Assembly: GCA_963666755.2 (NCBI GenBank)
Contig: CAXXGW010000009.1
Span: 62,001-126,000 of the forward strand
Direction of reading: 5' to 3'
Origin: CAXXOK01 sp963666755
Lineage (GTDB): Bacteria > Bacillota > Clostridia > Christensenellales > Aristaeellaceae
Length of the DNA stretch: 64,000 bases
The notes under the pieces are model-generated. The model ran no database searches, was not told where the DNA came from, and worked only from the letters and a program-made list of their open reading frames with translations. Below, piece by piece: positions 1-9,371 of the stretch (the stretch's first letter is position 1; each line of letters begins with the position of its first letter). The position numbers and the translations under genes are program-made.

Positions 1-605
1 TCATCGCCCAGCGGCACGGGCGGGGCGATCACACGGCCATCCAGACGGCCTTTTTCGGTGATGCCGATCAGCGCCAGCGGCGCGCCCGCGGGCAGATAGC
101 GGCAGAAGGCCGCGTGCGTGGCGTAACCGCCGTAATCCAATACAAAACAGGGGTTGGCCCCGCGCTTGGCCAGATACACGGCCATGGCCTGCGCGCCCAG
201 CCCTTCGCCAAGGCCGTCCATGCTCAGGGCCAGGTACAGGTCGCCGCCCGGGCGGTAACCGCCGATCAGCAGCGCGTCCAGCGCCTCCAGCAACGCTATG
301 GCATGCGCGCGCTGCAGGGGCGCGCACAGCGGGCCTTCCGGGTGCGGCGCCTCGCGGCAGGGTAGCGCGTCCATGTGGGCCACAAACACCAGCGGATCGG
401 TGATGTTCGCACCCGGCATTTCCAATAACAGCGCGCCGTTGGCAAAGGTCTTGACCTCGGCGTGCGCGAAAACCGAGGGGTAACGCTCGCGCAGCAGCGC
501 GGCCGCGCGGGCCGCGCCCTCCGGCGTATAGCCGGTGTAAAAATGCAGCGCGCGCAGCATATCCTTTGCCCGCCGGTAATCCAGCGGCGCCAGAAATTCG
601 CTCAT
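1..605 (-). CDS. M20 peptidase-like protein, C-terminal part beyond window edge
   Basis: The frame starts at an ATG at 605 with GGGAGGT five bases upstream and stays open for 201 codons to the window edge, so only the N-terminal part is seen. VAHMD (residues 75-79) matches the GHMD metal-binding strand of M20 amidohydrolases, and the segments around YRPGGDLYLAL, GAQAMAVYL and CFVLDYGGYA match the strands that follow in that fold. Odd: the usual D-E-E catalytic and metal segment reads SMDGLGEG (128-135), and the usual G-x-x-D-D-K metal segment reads QRAHAIA, so several canonical ligands seem to be replaced. It may be a degenerate or non-peptidase member. The family call is moderate and the substrate is unknown. 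It is divergent from the glycosyltransferase gene that follows. Confidence 0.6.
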   Translation of the reverse strand, partial: MSEFLAPLDYRRAKDMLRALHFYTGYTPEGAARAAALLRERYPSVFAHAEVKTFANGALLLEMPGANITDPLVFVAHMDALPCREAPHPEGPLCAPLQRAHAIALLEALDALLIGGYRPGGDLYLALSMDGLGEGLGAQAMAVYLAKRGANPCFVLDYGGYATHAAFCRYLPAGAPLALIGITEKGRLDGRVIAPPVPLGD

Positions 606-793
606 GCCCGACCTCCCGCGATTATGCTCTTAGGCATAGTTCGCTTTGCGGGGGGTGAAATCCTGCCGGAAGGGCGTGGGCAATTCGCCCGCGCGGGGGT
701 GGGCGTATGCTTCCCTTTGCCCCCGAAACGTGCTATGATGGGGTGTGCCCGCCCGCCGCGCGCGGCCAAACAAACCGAGGAGGCGCATGCGCC

Positions 794-1717
794 GTGAAAC
801 GACTGAGCATCGTCGTGCCCTGTTATAATGAAGAGGAAGCCATTCCCCTGTACTTCGCGGCTTGCGCCCCACAGGCGGACGCGCTGGATGTGGAAACCGA
901 ATGGTGGTTTGTGGACGACGGCAGCAGCGACGGCACGCTGGAGAAGCTCAAGACCCTGCGCCAGCGGGACGAGCGCGTGCATTACCTGAGTTTCAGCCGC
1001 AATTTTGGCAAGGAAGCCGCGATGTACGCCGGGCTGGAAGCCGCCGCCGGCGACTATGTGGCCGTGATGGATGTCGATTTGCAGGACCCGCCGCACCTGC
1101 TGGGCACGATGCTTGCGGGGGTGCAGGGCGGCGCGTACGATTGTGTGGCGACCCGGCGCGTAACCCGCAAGGGGGAGCCGCGGCTGCGCTCTTTCTTTGC
1201 GCGGGCGTTTTACCGGCTGATTAACCGCATCAGCAAAACCGAGGTGGTGGACGGCGCGCGGGATTTCCGGCTGATGAACCGCCCCATGGTGGACGCGATC
1301 CTTTCCCTGCGGGAGGTAAGCCGTTTCAGCAAGGGCATTTTCAGCTGGGTCGGGTTCCGCACCCAATGGCTGGAGTATGAAAACATCCAGCGCGTGGCGG
1401 GCGAAACCAAGTGGTCGTTCTGGAAGCTGCTTTTGTATTCGCTGGACGGTATCATCGGCTTTTCCACGGCGCCGCTGGCCATCGCCAGCGTAATGGGCAT
1501 TGTGTTCTGTTTGCTGGCGTTCGTGCTGATTCTGTTCTTCTTTATTAAAACCCTCATTTGGGGCGATCCGGTGGCCGGGTTCCCGGCGATGATCTGCATC
1601 ATCCTGATGCTGGGCGGCATCCAGCTGTTTTGCATCGGCATTCTGGGGCAATACCTGAGCAAGACCTATCTGGAAACCAAGCATCGCCCCATCTACATCG
1701 CCCGGGAAAAGGAGTGA
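794..1717 (+). CDS. Family 2 glycosyltransferase, polyprenol-phosphate (GtrB/DPM1-like) type
   Basis: The protein (307 aa) probably transfers a sugar from a nucleotide sugar to a polyprenyl phosphate at the inner face of the membrane, supplying a lipid-linked donor for envelope glycosylation. Visible GT-A signatures are VVPCYNEEEAIP near the start, FVDDGSSDGT (about 38-47) and the DxD-type MDVDLQDPP (about 92-100). Two C-terminal membrane segments (about 225-290) end in YLETKHRPIYIAREKE, the typical tail of this subfamily. The GTG at 794 is chosen because GAGGAGG lies ten bases upstream and the polypeptide then begins VKRLSIVVPCYN; a longer ATG start at 707 lacks a ribosome site. The gene is four bases from ispG and probably cotranscribed. 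The sugar cannot be named. Confidence 0.85.
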   Translation: MKRLSIVVPCYNEEEAIPLYFAACAPQADALDVETEWWFVDDGSSDGTLEKLKTLRQRDERVHYLSFSRNFGKEAAMYAGLEAAAGDYVAVMDVDLQDPPHLLGTMLAGVQGGAYDCVATRRVTRKGEPRLRSFFARAFYRLINRISKTEVVDGARDFRLMNRPMVDAILSLREVSRFSKGIFSWVGFRTQWLEYENIQRVAGETKWSFWKLLLYSLDGIIGFSTAPLAIASVMGIVFCLLAFVLILFFFIKTLIWGDPVAGFPAMICIILMLGGIQLFCIGILGQYLSKTYLETKHRPIYIAREKE

Positions 1718-1721
1718 GCCT

Positions 1722-2849
1722 ATGCGCGGTTCCCGTGCCCTGCACGTGGGCGGCCTGCCGCTGGGAGGCGGCGCGCCTGTAAGCGTGCAAAGCATGACCA
1801 ATACCGATACCCGCAACGCTGAGGCGACCCTTGCGCAGGTGCGCGCGCTGGCCGCCGCCGGGGCCGATCTGGTACGCATCAGCGTGTATGACGACGCGTG
1901 CCTCGAGCCTTTTAAAGCGGTGGTGCGCCAGTCGCCCGTGCCCATTGTGGCGGATATCCACTACCGGGCCGATCTGGCGGTGGGCGCGCTGGAGCGCGGC
2001 GCGGCCAAGGTGCGCATCAACCCCGGCAACATCGGGTCGGAGCAGAAGGTGCGGCTGGTGGCGGATTGCGCCCGTGCTCACAATGCGCCCATCCGCATCG
2101 GGGTGAACAGCGGGTCGCTGGAAAAGGATATTCTGCAGGCTGAGGGCGGCGTGACCGCCCGGGGCATGCTTAACAGCGCACTGCGCCACGCGCGGCTGCT
2201 GGAGGCCGCAGGCTTTACCGATATCGTGCTCAGCCTCAAGGCGACCGACGTGCCCCTGACTGTGGCCGCCTACCGGCTGGCCGCGGCGCAGACGGATTAC
2301 CCCCTGCATGTGGGCGTAACCGAAGCGGGCCTGCCCGGCGAGGGGCACATTAAAAGCGCCGTAGGCATCGGCAGCCTGCTGCTGGACGGCATTGGCGATA
2401 CGGTGCGCGTATCGCTGACCGGCGACCCGGTGCCCGAGGTGGGCGCGGCGCTGGACATCCTGCGCGCGTGCGGGCTGCGCCGCGACGGCGTGAACGTGAT
2501 CTCCTGCCCCACGTGCGGGCGTACCAGCATCGATGTAACGGCCATTGCCCGCCGGGTTAAGGCGGCGCTTGCCGGGGTGCGCGTGCCCCTGACCGTGGCG
2601 GTCATGGGCTGCGTGGTCAATGGCCCGGGCGAGGCGCGCGAGGCGGATATCGGCCTGGCCGGGGGCGGGCTGGCGGAGGGTCAGGCCGCCGGCGGCGAAG
2701 GCGGCACCTATGCCGTGGGCGCGATTTTTGAACGCGGCAAGCCTCCCGAACGCGTGGAGGGAGACCTCGCGGCGCTGCTGATCGAGCGGGCGCTGCGCCT
2801 GATCCGCCAAAAGGACCCGACCGCCGCGCCGGACACAAACCGCCGCTGA
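1722..2849 (+). CDS. ispG: 4-hydroxy-3-methylbut-2-enyl-diphosphate synthase (flavodoxin/ferredoxin-type)
   Basis: IspG (GcpE) converts 2-C-methyl-erythritol 2,4-cyclodiphosphate to HMBPP, the penultimate step of the MEP isoprenoid pathway, in the cytoplasm using a [4Fe-4S] cluster. The 375-residue frame shows the N-terminal TIM-barrel signature SVQSMTNTDTRN, RINPGNIGS and GVNSGSLE. The C-terminal cluster-binding motifs are ISCPTCGRT and AVMGCVVNGPGEA, giving the three expected cysteines, followed by a conserved acidic site in the GPGEA segment. Length is normal for the short bacterial form. The start ATG has GGAG at close spacing, overlapping the end of the previous gene. In many Bacillota ispG lies just upstream of polC, as here. 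Confidence 0.95.
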   Translation: MRGSRALHVGGLPLGGGAPVSVQSMTNTDTRNAEATLAQVRALAAAGADLVRISVYDDACLEPFKAVVRQSPVPIVADIHYRADLAVGALERGAAKVRINPGNIGSEQKVRLVADCARAHNAPIRIGVNSGSLEKDILQAEGGVTARGMLNSALRHARLLEAAGFTDIVLSLKATDVPLTVAAYRLAAAQTDYPLHVGVTEAGLPGEGHIKSAVGIGSLLLDGIGDTVRVSLTGDPVPEVGAALDILRACGLRRDGVNVISCPTCGRTSIDVTAIARRVKAALAGVRVPLTVAVMGCVVNGPGEAREADIGLAGGGLAEGQAAGGEGGTYAVGAIFERGKPPERVEGDLAALLIERALRLIRQKDPTAAPDTNRR

Positions 2850-2904
2850 CATCCCGCAGGACCTTTGCGCCGCCTGCTGCGCGCGGCCCGAGGAGCGACC
2901 AACC

Positions 2905-5900
2905 GTGAATAAAACCGAGCTGATCCGCCATTTGGAAGAAACCGTGCCCCCCCTCGCGGGCAAGCTGCGGGTGGAGCGCGTGCTGTACCGCAAAACCGAT
3001 AATAAAGCCTATTTTAGCCTGCTGAGCGATACGCTGGTGCCGGAAGTGGATTTTCTGGCGCTGGAGCGCCGCATGCGCGGGCTTTTTCCGCAGTTGCAGG
3101 TGGCGCTGCGCGTCGCCTCGCCGGGGCTGGCGGAGGATTTTGTGACCGACGTGCAACGGTACACCCCCGTGCTCAAGGATTTTTTGCGCCGCCAGAGCCC
3201 CGCGCTGCGCGCATGGCTGGATGATGTGGGCTGGAGCGTGGATAACGGGCGCATCCTGCTGACATGCCCGGATGCGTTTTCCATCGAGTTTTTCCGCCGC
3301 AACGGGCTGGATGCGAAACTGGCGCAGGCCGTGTGGGATATTTTCCGCGTACGGATGCCGGTGGCGCTGGGCCTGTGCGGCGAGCGCGAGGCATGGGTGG
3401 AACGCATGCGCGCCGAGGCGGCCGCGCGCCGCGCGCAGGAGCAGGCCGAAAACCGCGCCGCAAACCCCCACACCGCCGCTTTGGAGCAAAACCTGCCCGC
3501 CGAAGAAGCCGCCCCGTGGGAGGAGGCTCCGGCTGGAACGCCCGCCCCGTGGGAAGACGCCGCCGCGATGCCGCCGCCGGTTGCCGCGGCCGCACCAACG
3601 CCCACCGCCCCCAAGCCGAAGAAGGCCGCGCCTGTGGGCGAGCGCCCGGTGCGCGAAGCCGCACCCAAAACCCCGCGCGGCGCGGTGCTCAAGGGCCGCG
3701 CCATCGCCGACCTGCCCGTGCCCATTGCGCAGCTGGCGGAAGACAGCGGCGTGGTGGTGGTGGAAGGCGAGCTGATCGGCGTAAACGAGCCGCGCGAGCT
3801 CAAGGGCGGCGAAACGGTGATGGTCACCTTCGCCTTGGGGGACGATACCTCCACCGTGTACTGCAAAGCCTTCTACAATTACCGCATGAAGCGCGCCGCC
3901 TTTGGCGAAACCCCCAAGCCCCCCACCGCCGAGGAGAAGCAGCGCGTGGCCGATCAGGTGGCGATGCTTAAAAACGGCGCGACCGCCCGCGTGCGGGGCG
4001 ATTGCCGCATGGATCCGTACCTGAAGGAAATCTCCCTGAATGTGCGTGATATGCAGCTGATCCCCAAACGGGAGCGGATGGACCTTGCCCCGGAAGATCA
4101 GCGGCGGATTGAGCTGCACATGCACACCAACATGAGCGCCATGGACGCGACCGCCGACGCGGCCGATCTGGTGGCGCAGGCCGCGCGCTGGGGCCACCCC
4201 GCCGTGGCGATTACCGACCACGGGGTTACGCAGGCCTTCCCCGCGGCGTTTGGCGCGGCAAAAAAGCACAACATCAAGCTGATCCCCGGGGTGGAAGGCT
4301 ACCTGTGCGATCTGGTGCCGCTGGTGGCCGATGCGGACGACCGGCCCACCGGGCAGGCGCTGGTGGTACTCGACTTTGAAACCACCGGCCTTTCGCCCAC
4401 GGCCGACCGCATCATTGAAATTGGCGCGGTGCGGCTGGAAAACGGCGTGGTCAAGGACGAGCTCAGCCTTTTGTGCAACCCCGGCGTGCCCCTGAAGCCG
4501 AAGATCACGGAAATTACCGGCATCAACGACCTGATGCTGCGCGAAAAGGAAACCCCCGCCGAAGGCGTGGCCAAGCTGCTGGATTTCATCGGCGACTGTG
4601 CGGTGGCCGCGCACAACGCGCCGTTTGACATCGGCTTTTTAACGGCGGAGTGTGCGCGCATGGGCAGAACCTTCCGCGCCCCGGTGGTGGATACGCTGGC
4701 GCTGGCGCGCAGGCTTTACCCGGAGCTGCGCAGTTTCAAGCTGGGCGCGGTATGCAAGCACCTGAACGTATCGCTTAAAAACGCGCACCGCGCCGTGCAT
4801 GACGCGGGTGCCACCGCCCTTTGTCTGGCCGCGATGTTTGAGCGGCTGGAAACGCTTGGCGCGCGCACCCTTGCGGAGATCGACGGGGCCGTGCAGGGCG
4901 AGAGCATGAGCGATACGCACCACATTATCCTGCTGTGCAAATCGCAAAAGGGCATGGAAAACCTCAACCATCTGGTAAGCGAGGGGCATCTGCACTATTT
5001 CCATCGCCACCCGAACCTGCCGCGCCACCTGATCCAGAAATACCGGGAAGGGCTGATCGTGGGCAGCGCGTGCGAATCGGGCGAGCTGTTCCGCGCGGTG
5101 GTGGCCGGAAAACCGGACGAGGAGCTGCGGCGCATCGCGGCGTTTTACGATTATCTGGAAATCCAGCCCGTGGGCAACAACCGCTTCCTGCTGCGCAACG
5201 GCGAGGCGCGGGACGAAGAAGCCCTGCGCAACTTCAACAGGCGCATCGTCGCGCTGGGCGAGGCGCTGGGCAAGCCCGTGGTCGCCACCGGGGATGTGCA
5301 CTTCAAGGAGCCGCAGGACGCGATTTACCGCACCATCCTGCAGGCGGGGCTGAATTATGAGGATTGCGACGACCAGCCGCCGCTGTATTTCCATACCACC
5401 GACGAGATGCTGGCGGAGTTTGCCTATCTGGGCGAGCGCAAGGCCCGTGAGGTGGTGGTGGACGCGCCGCGCGCCATTGCCGATCAGGTGGGGGATCTGC
5501 GGCTGTTTCCCAAGCACCCCAAGGGGGAGGACACCTTCCAGCCCTTCTGGCCGGAGGCGGCGCACGATATTGAAACCATGAGCTGGGAAAAGGCCCGCGC
5601 CCTGTACGGCGATCCGCTGCCGGAGCTGGTGGAGGCGCGGCTGCAAAAGGAATTAAAAAGCATCATCGGCTACGGCTTTGCCACGCTTTATTCCATTGCC
5701 CAGAAGCTGGTGGCCAAATCGCTGGCGGACGGCTATCTGGTTGGTTCGCGCGGCAGCGTGGGTTCCAGCTTTGTGGCGACCATGTGCGGCATTACCGAGG
5801 TTAACCCCCTGCCCGCGCATTACCGCTGCGACCACTGCCACCGTACGGTGTTCACCCCGCCGGAGCTGGGCGCCGTGGGCGTGGATTTGCCGGATCAAAC

Positions 5901-7416
5901 CTGCGACCTTTGCGGCCAGCCCATGGCCAAGGATGGGTACTCCATCCCCTTTGAGGTGTTTTTGGGCTTTAAGGGGGACAAGGTGCCGGATATCGACCTG
6001 AACTTCAGCGGCGAGTATCAGCCGCGCGCGCACGCCTACATTGAGGAGCTGTTCGGCAAGGGTTACGTGTACCGCGCCGGTACCATCAGCGGTCTGGCGG
6101 AAAAAACAGCCTACGGCTATGCCGCCAAGTACCTGGAGGAGCGCGATATTCACGCGGGGCGCGCCCACAAGGAGCGGCTGGCGGCGGGCTGCATGGGCGT
6201 TAAGCGCACCACGGGCCAGCATCCGGGCGGCATTGTGGTGCTGCCCAAGGATTTTGATATCTGCCAGTTTACGGCCATCCAGCACCCGGCCGACGATATC
6301 GGCGGGCAGACCCTGACCACGCATTACGATTTCCGTTCCATGCACGATATTCTGGTCAAGCTCGACTGTCTGGGGCACGATGATCCGACCATGATGCACA
6401 TGCTGGAAGCGTTAACCGGCGTGGGCTACCGCGACATCCCCCTGGACGACCGGCGCGTGATGAGCCTGTTCCAGAGCCCCGAGGCGCTGGGCGTGACCGC
6501 CGAGCAGATTTTAAGCCCCACGGGCACGCTGGGCATCCCGGAGTTCGGCACGCAGTTTGTGCAGGGGATGCTGCTGGACACCCGCCCTTCCACCATGGAG
6601 GAGCTGGTGCGCATCTCCGGCCTGAGCCACGGTACCGACGTGTGGCTGGGCAACGCCAAGGATTTGATCGACAGCGGCACGGCCAAGCTGCCGCAGTGCT
6701 TCTGCACCCGCGACGATATCATGAATTTCCTGATTGCCAAAGGGCTGGAAAACAAAATGAGCTTTGACATCATGGAAAACGTGCGCAAGGGCAAGGGCCT
6801 CAAGCCGGAGATGGAGCAGGCGATGCTGGCTCACGACGTGCCGCCCTGGGCCATTGAGAGCTGTAAAAAAATCAAGTACATGTTCCCGCGCGGGCACGCG
6901 GTGGCCTACGTGACCATGGGCCTGCGCGTGGCGTGGTACAAGGTGTACCGGCCGCTGGCGTACTACGCGGCGTATTTCACCATCCGCGCCGACGGGTTTG
7001 ACGCGGGCACGATGCTGCTGTCCGGCGCGACCCTGCGCGACCGCCTGCGGGATTACGACGCGCGCGACGAAAAGCTCAACCCCAAAGAGAAGCAGGAGCA
7101 AAACGCCCTGCACATGATTTTGGAAATGCAGGAGCGCGGGATACGCCTGCTGCCGGTGGATTTGTATTTAAGCGACAAACGCCGCTTCACCCCGGAGGGC
7201 AACGACCTGCGCTGCCCCTTCCTGTCGCTGAACGGTTTCCCCGAAGCCGCGGCGGACGGCGTGCTGGAGGCGCGTGCCACGCCCTTCCTGAGCGTGGAGG
7301 ATTTGCGTGCCCGCGCCCGGCTGGGCACCGCGGTTGTGGATATGCTCCGCAGCCAGGGCGCGCTGGACGGACTGGCGGAGACAAGTCAGGTGGATATGTT
7401 TGGGATGCTGGGGTAG
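2905..7416 (+). CDS. polC: DNA polymerase III alpha subunit, Gram-positive PolC type
   Basis: PolC is the replicative polymerase of low-GC Gram-positive lineages. The 1503-residue protein has an N-terminal domain, a Pro/Ala/Glu-rich linker (about 185-250), an OB-fold region, then a PHP domain starting near residue 402 (ELHMHTNMSAMDA) interrupted by a DEDDh proofreading exonuclease (LVVLDFETTGLSP near 487, HNAPFDIGF, HRAVHDAGA). A zinc site (CDHC near 973 and CDLC near 1003) precedes the palm motif VPDIDLNFSGEYQ, and finger and duplex-binding segments follow. It is about 65 residues longer than Bacillus PolC, mostly in the linker. The GTG start at 2905 has AGGAG ten bases upstream. Only seven bases separate its TAG from the convergent stop of the RloB-like gene, and no terminator is visible between them. 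Confidence 0.97.
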   Translation: MNKTELIRHLEETVPPLAGKLRVERVLYRKTDNKAYFSLLSDTLVPEVDFLALERRMRGLFPQLQVALRVASPGLAEDFVTDVQRYTPVLKDFLRRQSPALRAWLDDVGWSVDNGRILLTCPDAFSIEFFRRNGLDAKLAQAVWDIFRVRMPVALGLCGEREAWVERMRAEAAARRAQEQAENRAANPHTAALEQNLPAEEAAPWEEAPAGTPAPWEDAAAMPPPVAAAAPTPTAPKPKKAAPVGERPVREAAPKTPRGAVLKGRAIADLPVPIAQLAEDSGVVVVEGELIGVNEPRELKGGETVMVTFALGDDTSTVYCKAFYNYRMKRAAFGETPKPPTAEEKQRVADQVAMLKNGATARVRGDCRMDPYLKEISLNVRDMQLIPKRERMDLAPEDQRRIELHMHTNMSAMDATADAADLVAQAARWGHPAVAITDHGVTQAFPAAFGAAKKHNIKLIPGVEGYLCDLVPLVADADDRPTGQALVVLDFETTGLSPTADRIIEIGAVRLENGVVKDELSLLCNPGVPLKPKITEITGINDLMLREKETPAEGVAKLLDFIGDCAVAAHNAPFDIGFLTAECARMGRTFRAPVVDTLALARRLYPELRSFKLGAVCKHLNVSLKNAHRAVHDAGATALCLAAMFERLETLGARTLAEIDGAVQGESMSDTHHIILLCKSQKGMENLNHLVSEGHLHYFHRHPNLPRHLIQKYREGLIVGSACESGELFRAVVAGKPDEELRRIAAFYDYLEIQPVGNNRFLLRNGEARDEEALRNFNRRIVALGEALGKPVVATGDVHFKEPQDAIYRTILQAGLNYEDCDDQPPLYFHTTDEMLAEFAYLGERKAREVVVDAPRAIADQVGDLRLFPKHPKGEDTFQPFWPEAAHDIETMSWEKARALYGDPLPELVEARLQKELKSIIGYGFATLYSIAQKLVAKSLADGYLVGSRGSVGSSFVATMCGITEVNPLPAHYRCDHCHRTVFTPPELGAVGVDLPDQTCDLCGQPMAKDGYSIPFEVFLGFKGDKVPDIDLNFSGEYQPRAHAYIEELFGKGYVYRAGTISGLAEKTAYGYAAKYLEERDIHAGRAHKERLAAGCMGVKRTTGQHPGGIVVLPKDFDICQFTAIQHPADDIGGQTLTTHYDFRSMHDILVKLDCLGHDDPTMMHMLEALTGVGYRDIPLDDRRVMSLFQSPEALGVTAEQILSPTGTLGIPEFGTQFVQGMLLDTRPSTMEELVRISGLSHGTDVWLGNAKDLIDSGTAKLPQCFCTRDDIMNFLIAKGLENKMSFDIMENVRKGKGLKPEMEQAMLAHDVPPWAIESCKKIKYMFPRGHAVAYVTMGLRVAWYKVYRPLAYYAAYFTIRADGFDAGTMLLSGATLRDRLRDYDARDEKLNPKEKQEQNALHMILEMQERGIRLLPVDLYLSDKRRFTPEGNDLRCPFLSLNGFPEAAADGVLEARATPFLSVEDLRARARLGTAVVDMLRSQGALDGLAETSQVDMFGMLG

Positions 7417-7423
7417 TGGGGGG

Positions 7424-8053
7424 CTACCGATATTTGATAATTTGGCTAACCAATAAGTACATTGTGGATGAGGGATTCATGTCAGAGAACTGTTTCCCCT
7501 CATCATGCTTGAAACTTTCATACTTCTGTTTTGCCAATCGAATAGCCTTCTGTTCATCACCTTTGTTACACAGTTTTCGATAAATATCTCGATCTGCTTT
7601 ATCATACTCATGACCAAACTGCTGTTCGTAGAATCTGCTAAAATCTGCGCAGCATTTCCTTGATTGACTACAATGATTCATCATACCAAAATATGCAAAG
7701 AACCAAATTTCGATACAGGGATTTGACCATGCAACCCTGATGTTCTTCTTATATGCCTCTTGTATAATATCATTAAAATTTGGCACTTGATCTCTATCAA
7801 GAACAATCCAAGGTTCCGCATATTGTGGCTCAGCCGAAGCTCTTTCTAGGCACTTTTGTACTAAGTCAGATGTATGTGCGTGGTAAATTTTAATAACAAC
7901 TGATCTCTGTAATTCGCTGGGCAAACTACTTTTTAATCCTTCGATGTAATTTCCTTCTGTTTCGTTAGTATCAGTGAAAACTATATAATTCGATAGTCTT
8001 TGTGGAATGCTACCAACGTGAGCCTTTCTTGGCTTCCTGTTGCGGTCAGGCAC
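7424..8053 (-). CDS. RloB-like TOPRIM-type protein of a two-gene defence module
   Basis: RloB-family proteins accompany AAA ATPases in restriction-linked and abortive-infection loci (RloAB, AbiL). The catalytic part is thought to be a TOPRIM-like nuclease fold. Visible motifs are the acidic segment TNETEGNYIEGL (29-40), VLDRDQVPNF (84-93) with paired aspartates, and SNPCIEIWFFAYF (110-122), all characteristic of RloB. I chose the GTG at 8053 because AAGGAGG lies nine bases upstream, inside the end of the ATPase gene. TTG at 8074 and ATG at 8062 are alternatives, but the site would then overlap or abut them. The gene starts one base after the ATPase stop, so translation is probably coupled. 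Base composition is clearly AT-rich compared with its neighbours, indicating transfer. Family call is good; a role in phage defence is inferred. Confidence 0.8.
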   Translation of the reverse strand: MPDRNRKPRKAHVGSIPQRLSNYIVFTDTNETEGNYIEGLKSSLPSELQRSVVIKIYHAHTSDLVQKCLERASAEPQYAEPWIVLDRDQVPNFNDIIQEAYKKNIRVAWSNPCIEIWFFAYFGMMNHCSQSRKCCADFSRFYEQQFGHEYDKADRDIYRKLCNKGDEQKAIRLAKQKYESFKHDEGKQFSDMNPSSTMYLLVSQIIKYR

Positions 8054-8054
8054 T

Positions 8055-9326
8055 TCAATCATCCTCCTTATCAAAACTCAAAGCCTTGATTGGAGGTATA
8101 CCACCATACTTGCCTAACAAGTAATTCTTCTCGTAGTTTTCATCTTTCCGGATTTTATCTCCGTCCTCATCGATATAATCGGATAACGAAGTAAGGGATG
8201 AAATGCCATTCGCATTTTTCTCAGTAATCCAAATTTCGTCTCGACGCAATGAGTTACTTGATAACTGCCAAACATCATGAGTCGTAAAAACAATTTGAGC
8301 ATGATGAGGGTTTGTTTCTTCATTTAAATATGTCAGAATAATGTTCCGGACTAGTAGAGGATGAAGTCTTGAGTTAAGCTCATCAATAAAGAGTACGCCA
8401 CCTCTATTTAATGTTGCCCTGATGGGATCGAACAACTCGAACATTTTCAAAGTGCCACTTGACTCCTGGTTCAGTGGTAGTGAAACCTGTTCGGGAGTGT
8501 CTATCATATTGTGGAGAGCATCAATCCGATACATATGTTTTTCTTCTGTTGAATCTTTGCCCTCAGTAACAGAAAACCTACGTATTGATGAATCGAATGT
8601 CGAAAGATACTTTAAAACGCTATCCTGTTTCTTTGGTGCTATGAAGTTATCAGGAGCTTGATTTGAGCGAAAACTGATTTCATTGGCATTACCATAATCT
8701 ACGACTTCATTTTGAGTAAACCAACGGAATATCTCAAGTAACTTTGGTGATCTTAGCTTTGCGCCAAGTGAAAGCACTAATGTTCTTGGGGAAAGCGATG
8801 CAAGTATGTTGGTTTGATAAATCTTACTTATTACATTACCAACAAACTCGATCTTTTGTCCAGTTCTTGAAAAAACATCCCAATTTCGACCGTTGGTAGC
8901 TTTGTAACGTAACCACTCGCTTTTAACAACATTTTGTTCGAGCGAAAACCCGTATTGATAAACACGATTGTCGTTTGAACTGTTTAATGTGAAGAACATT
9001 TCAAATAAGGATTCACCTTCATTTGTTGATGCATCAAACTTAAAAGTTTCAGGGGCAAGGGAAAGTACTTGCTTGTTGTTTGTACTTGTTTCATCGTCAT
9101 CAAAACCAAAGGAGAGGATTACATATGCATGCATAAAGCGTACGGCTTTAATAATGTTTGACTTTCCGCTTGCATTCGCACCGTAAATAGCAGCTGCGGG
9201 TAGTATGTGCTCTTTATTCATGGAAATGATATGTGCACTATGTTCGGTTATTCGTGTAGCACTTAAGTCCAGTGTCGTCTCATCGCGAAATGAACGGTAG
9301 TTTTTAAAGTTAAACTGTACTAACAT
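8055..9326 (-). CDS. AAA15-family ATPase, RloA/AbiLi-like partner of the RloB-like protein
   Basis: This 423-residue protein belongs to the SMC/ABC-like AAA_15/AAA_21 ATPases (RloA, AbiLi and OLD relatives). It begins MLVQFNFKNYRSFRDETTLDL, the family hallmark. Walker A is GANASGKSN (49-57), an ABC-like signature SSGT lies near 285, Walker B is VLFIDELNSRLHP near 309, and an H-loop VFTTHD lies near 350. The ATG at 9326 is chosen because GGGGGA precedes it; a GTG at 9362 extends the frame without a ribosome site and overlaps the inverted repeat. The likely role is an NTP-dependent sensor or activator of the RloB-like effector. The gene has its own AT-rich promoter (9372-9399) and is foreign in composition. 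Confidence 0.85.
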   Translation of the reverse strand: MLVQFNFKNYRSFRDETTLDLSATRITEHSAHIISMNKEHILPAAAIYGANASGKSNIIKAVRFMHAYVILSFGFDDDETSTNNKQVLSLAPETFKFDASTNEGESLFEMFFTLNSSNDNRVYQYGFSLEQNVVKSEWLRYKATNGRNWDVFSRTGQKIEFVGNVISKIYQTNILASLSPRTLVLSLGAKLRSPKLLEIFRWFTQNEVVDYGNANEISFRSNQAPDNFIAPKKQDSVLKYLSTFDSSIRRFSVTEGKDSTEEKHMYRIDALHNMIDTPEQVSLPLNQESSGTLKMFELFDPIRATLNRGGVLFIDELNSRLHPLLVRNIILTYLNEETNPHHAQIVFTTHDVWQLSSNSLRRDEIWITEKNANGISSLTSLSDYIDEDGDKIRKDENYEKNYLLGKYGGIPPIKALSFDKEDD

Positions 9327-9345
9327 AATATATTCCCCCATATTA

Positions 9346-9362
9346 GTGAGATTTATTCTCAC
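9346..9362. promoter_or_regulatory. Perfect inverted repeat at the transcription start of the defence module
   Basis: The sequence is GTGAGA-TTTAT-TCTCAC, a 6-bp perfect dyad with a 5-bp centre. It lies just downstream of the minus-strand -10 box, at about +3 to +20, where a repressor would block initiation. An RNA stem in the 5' leader is the alternative. No regulator gene is adjacent. Confidence 0.5.
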
Positions 9363-9371
9363 AACAAGTAT

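Noticed and set aside
602..1945. Minus-strand open frame of 447 residues opposite the glycosyltransferase gene
   Set aside because: Histidine/arginine/glutamine-rich antisense shadow without homology-like motifs; the plus-strand gene has clear motifs and a start site.
2617..4614. Minus-strand open frame of 665 residues opposite polC
   Set aside because: Antisense shadow of a high-GC gene; low-complexity glycine/histidine composition.
8422..9186. Plus-strand frames opposite the AAA ATPase gene
   Set aside because: Short antisense frames without ribosome sites; the minus-strand ATPase has intact Walker motifs.
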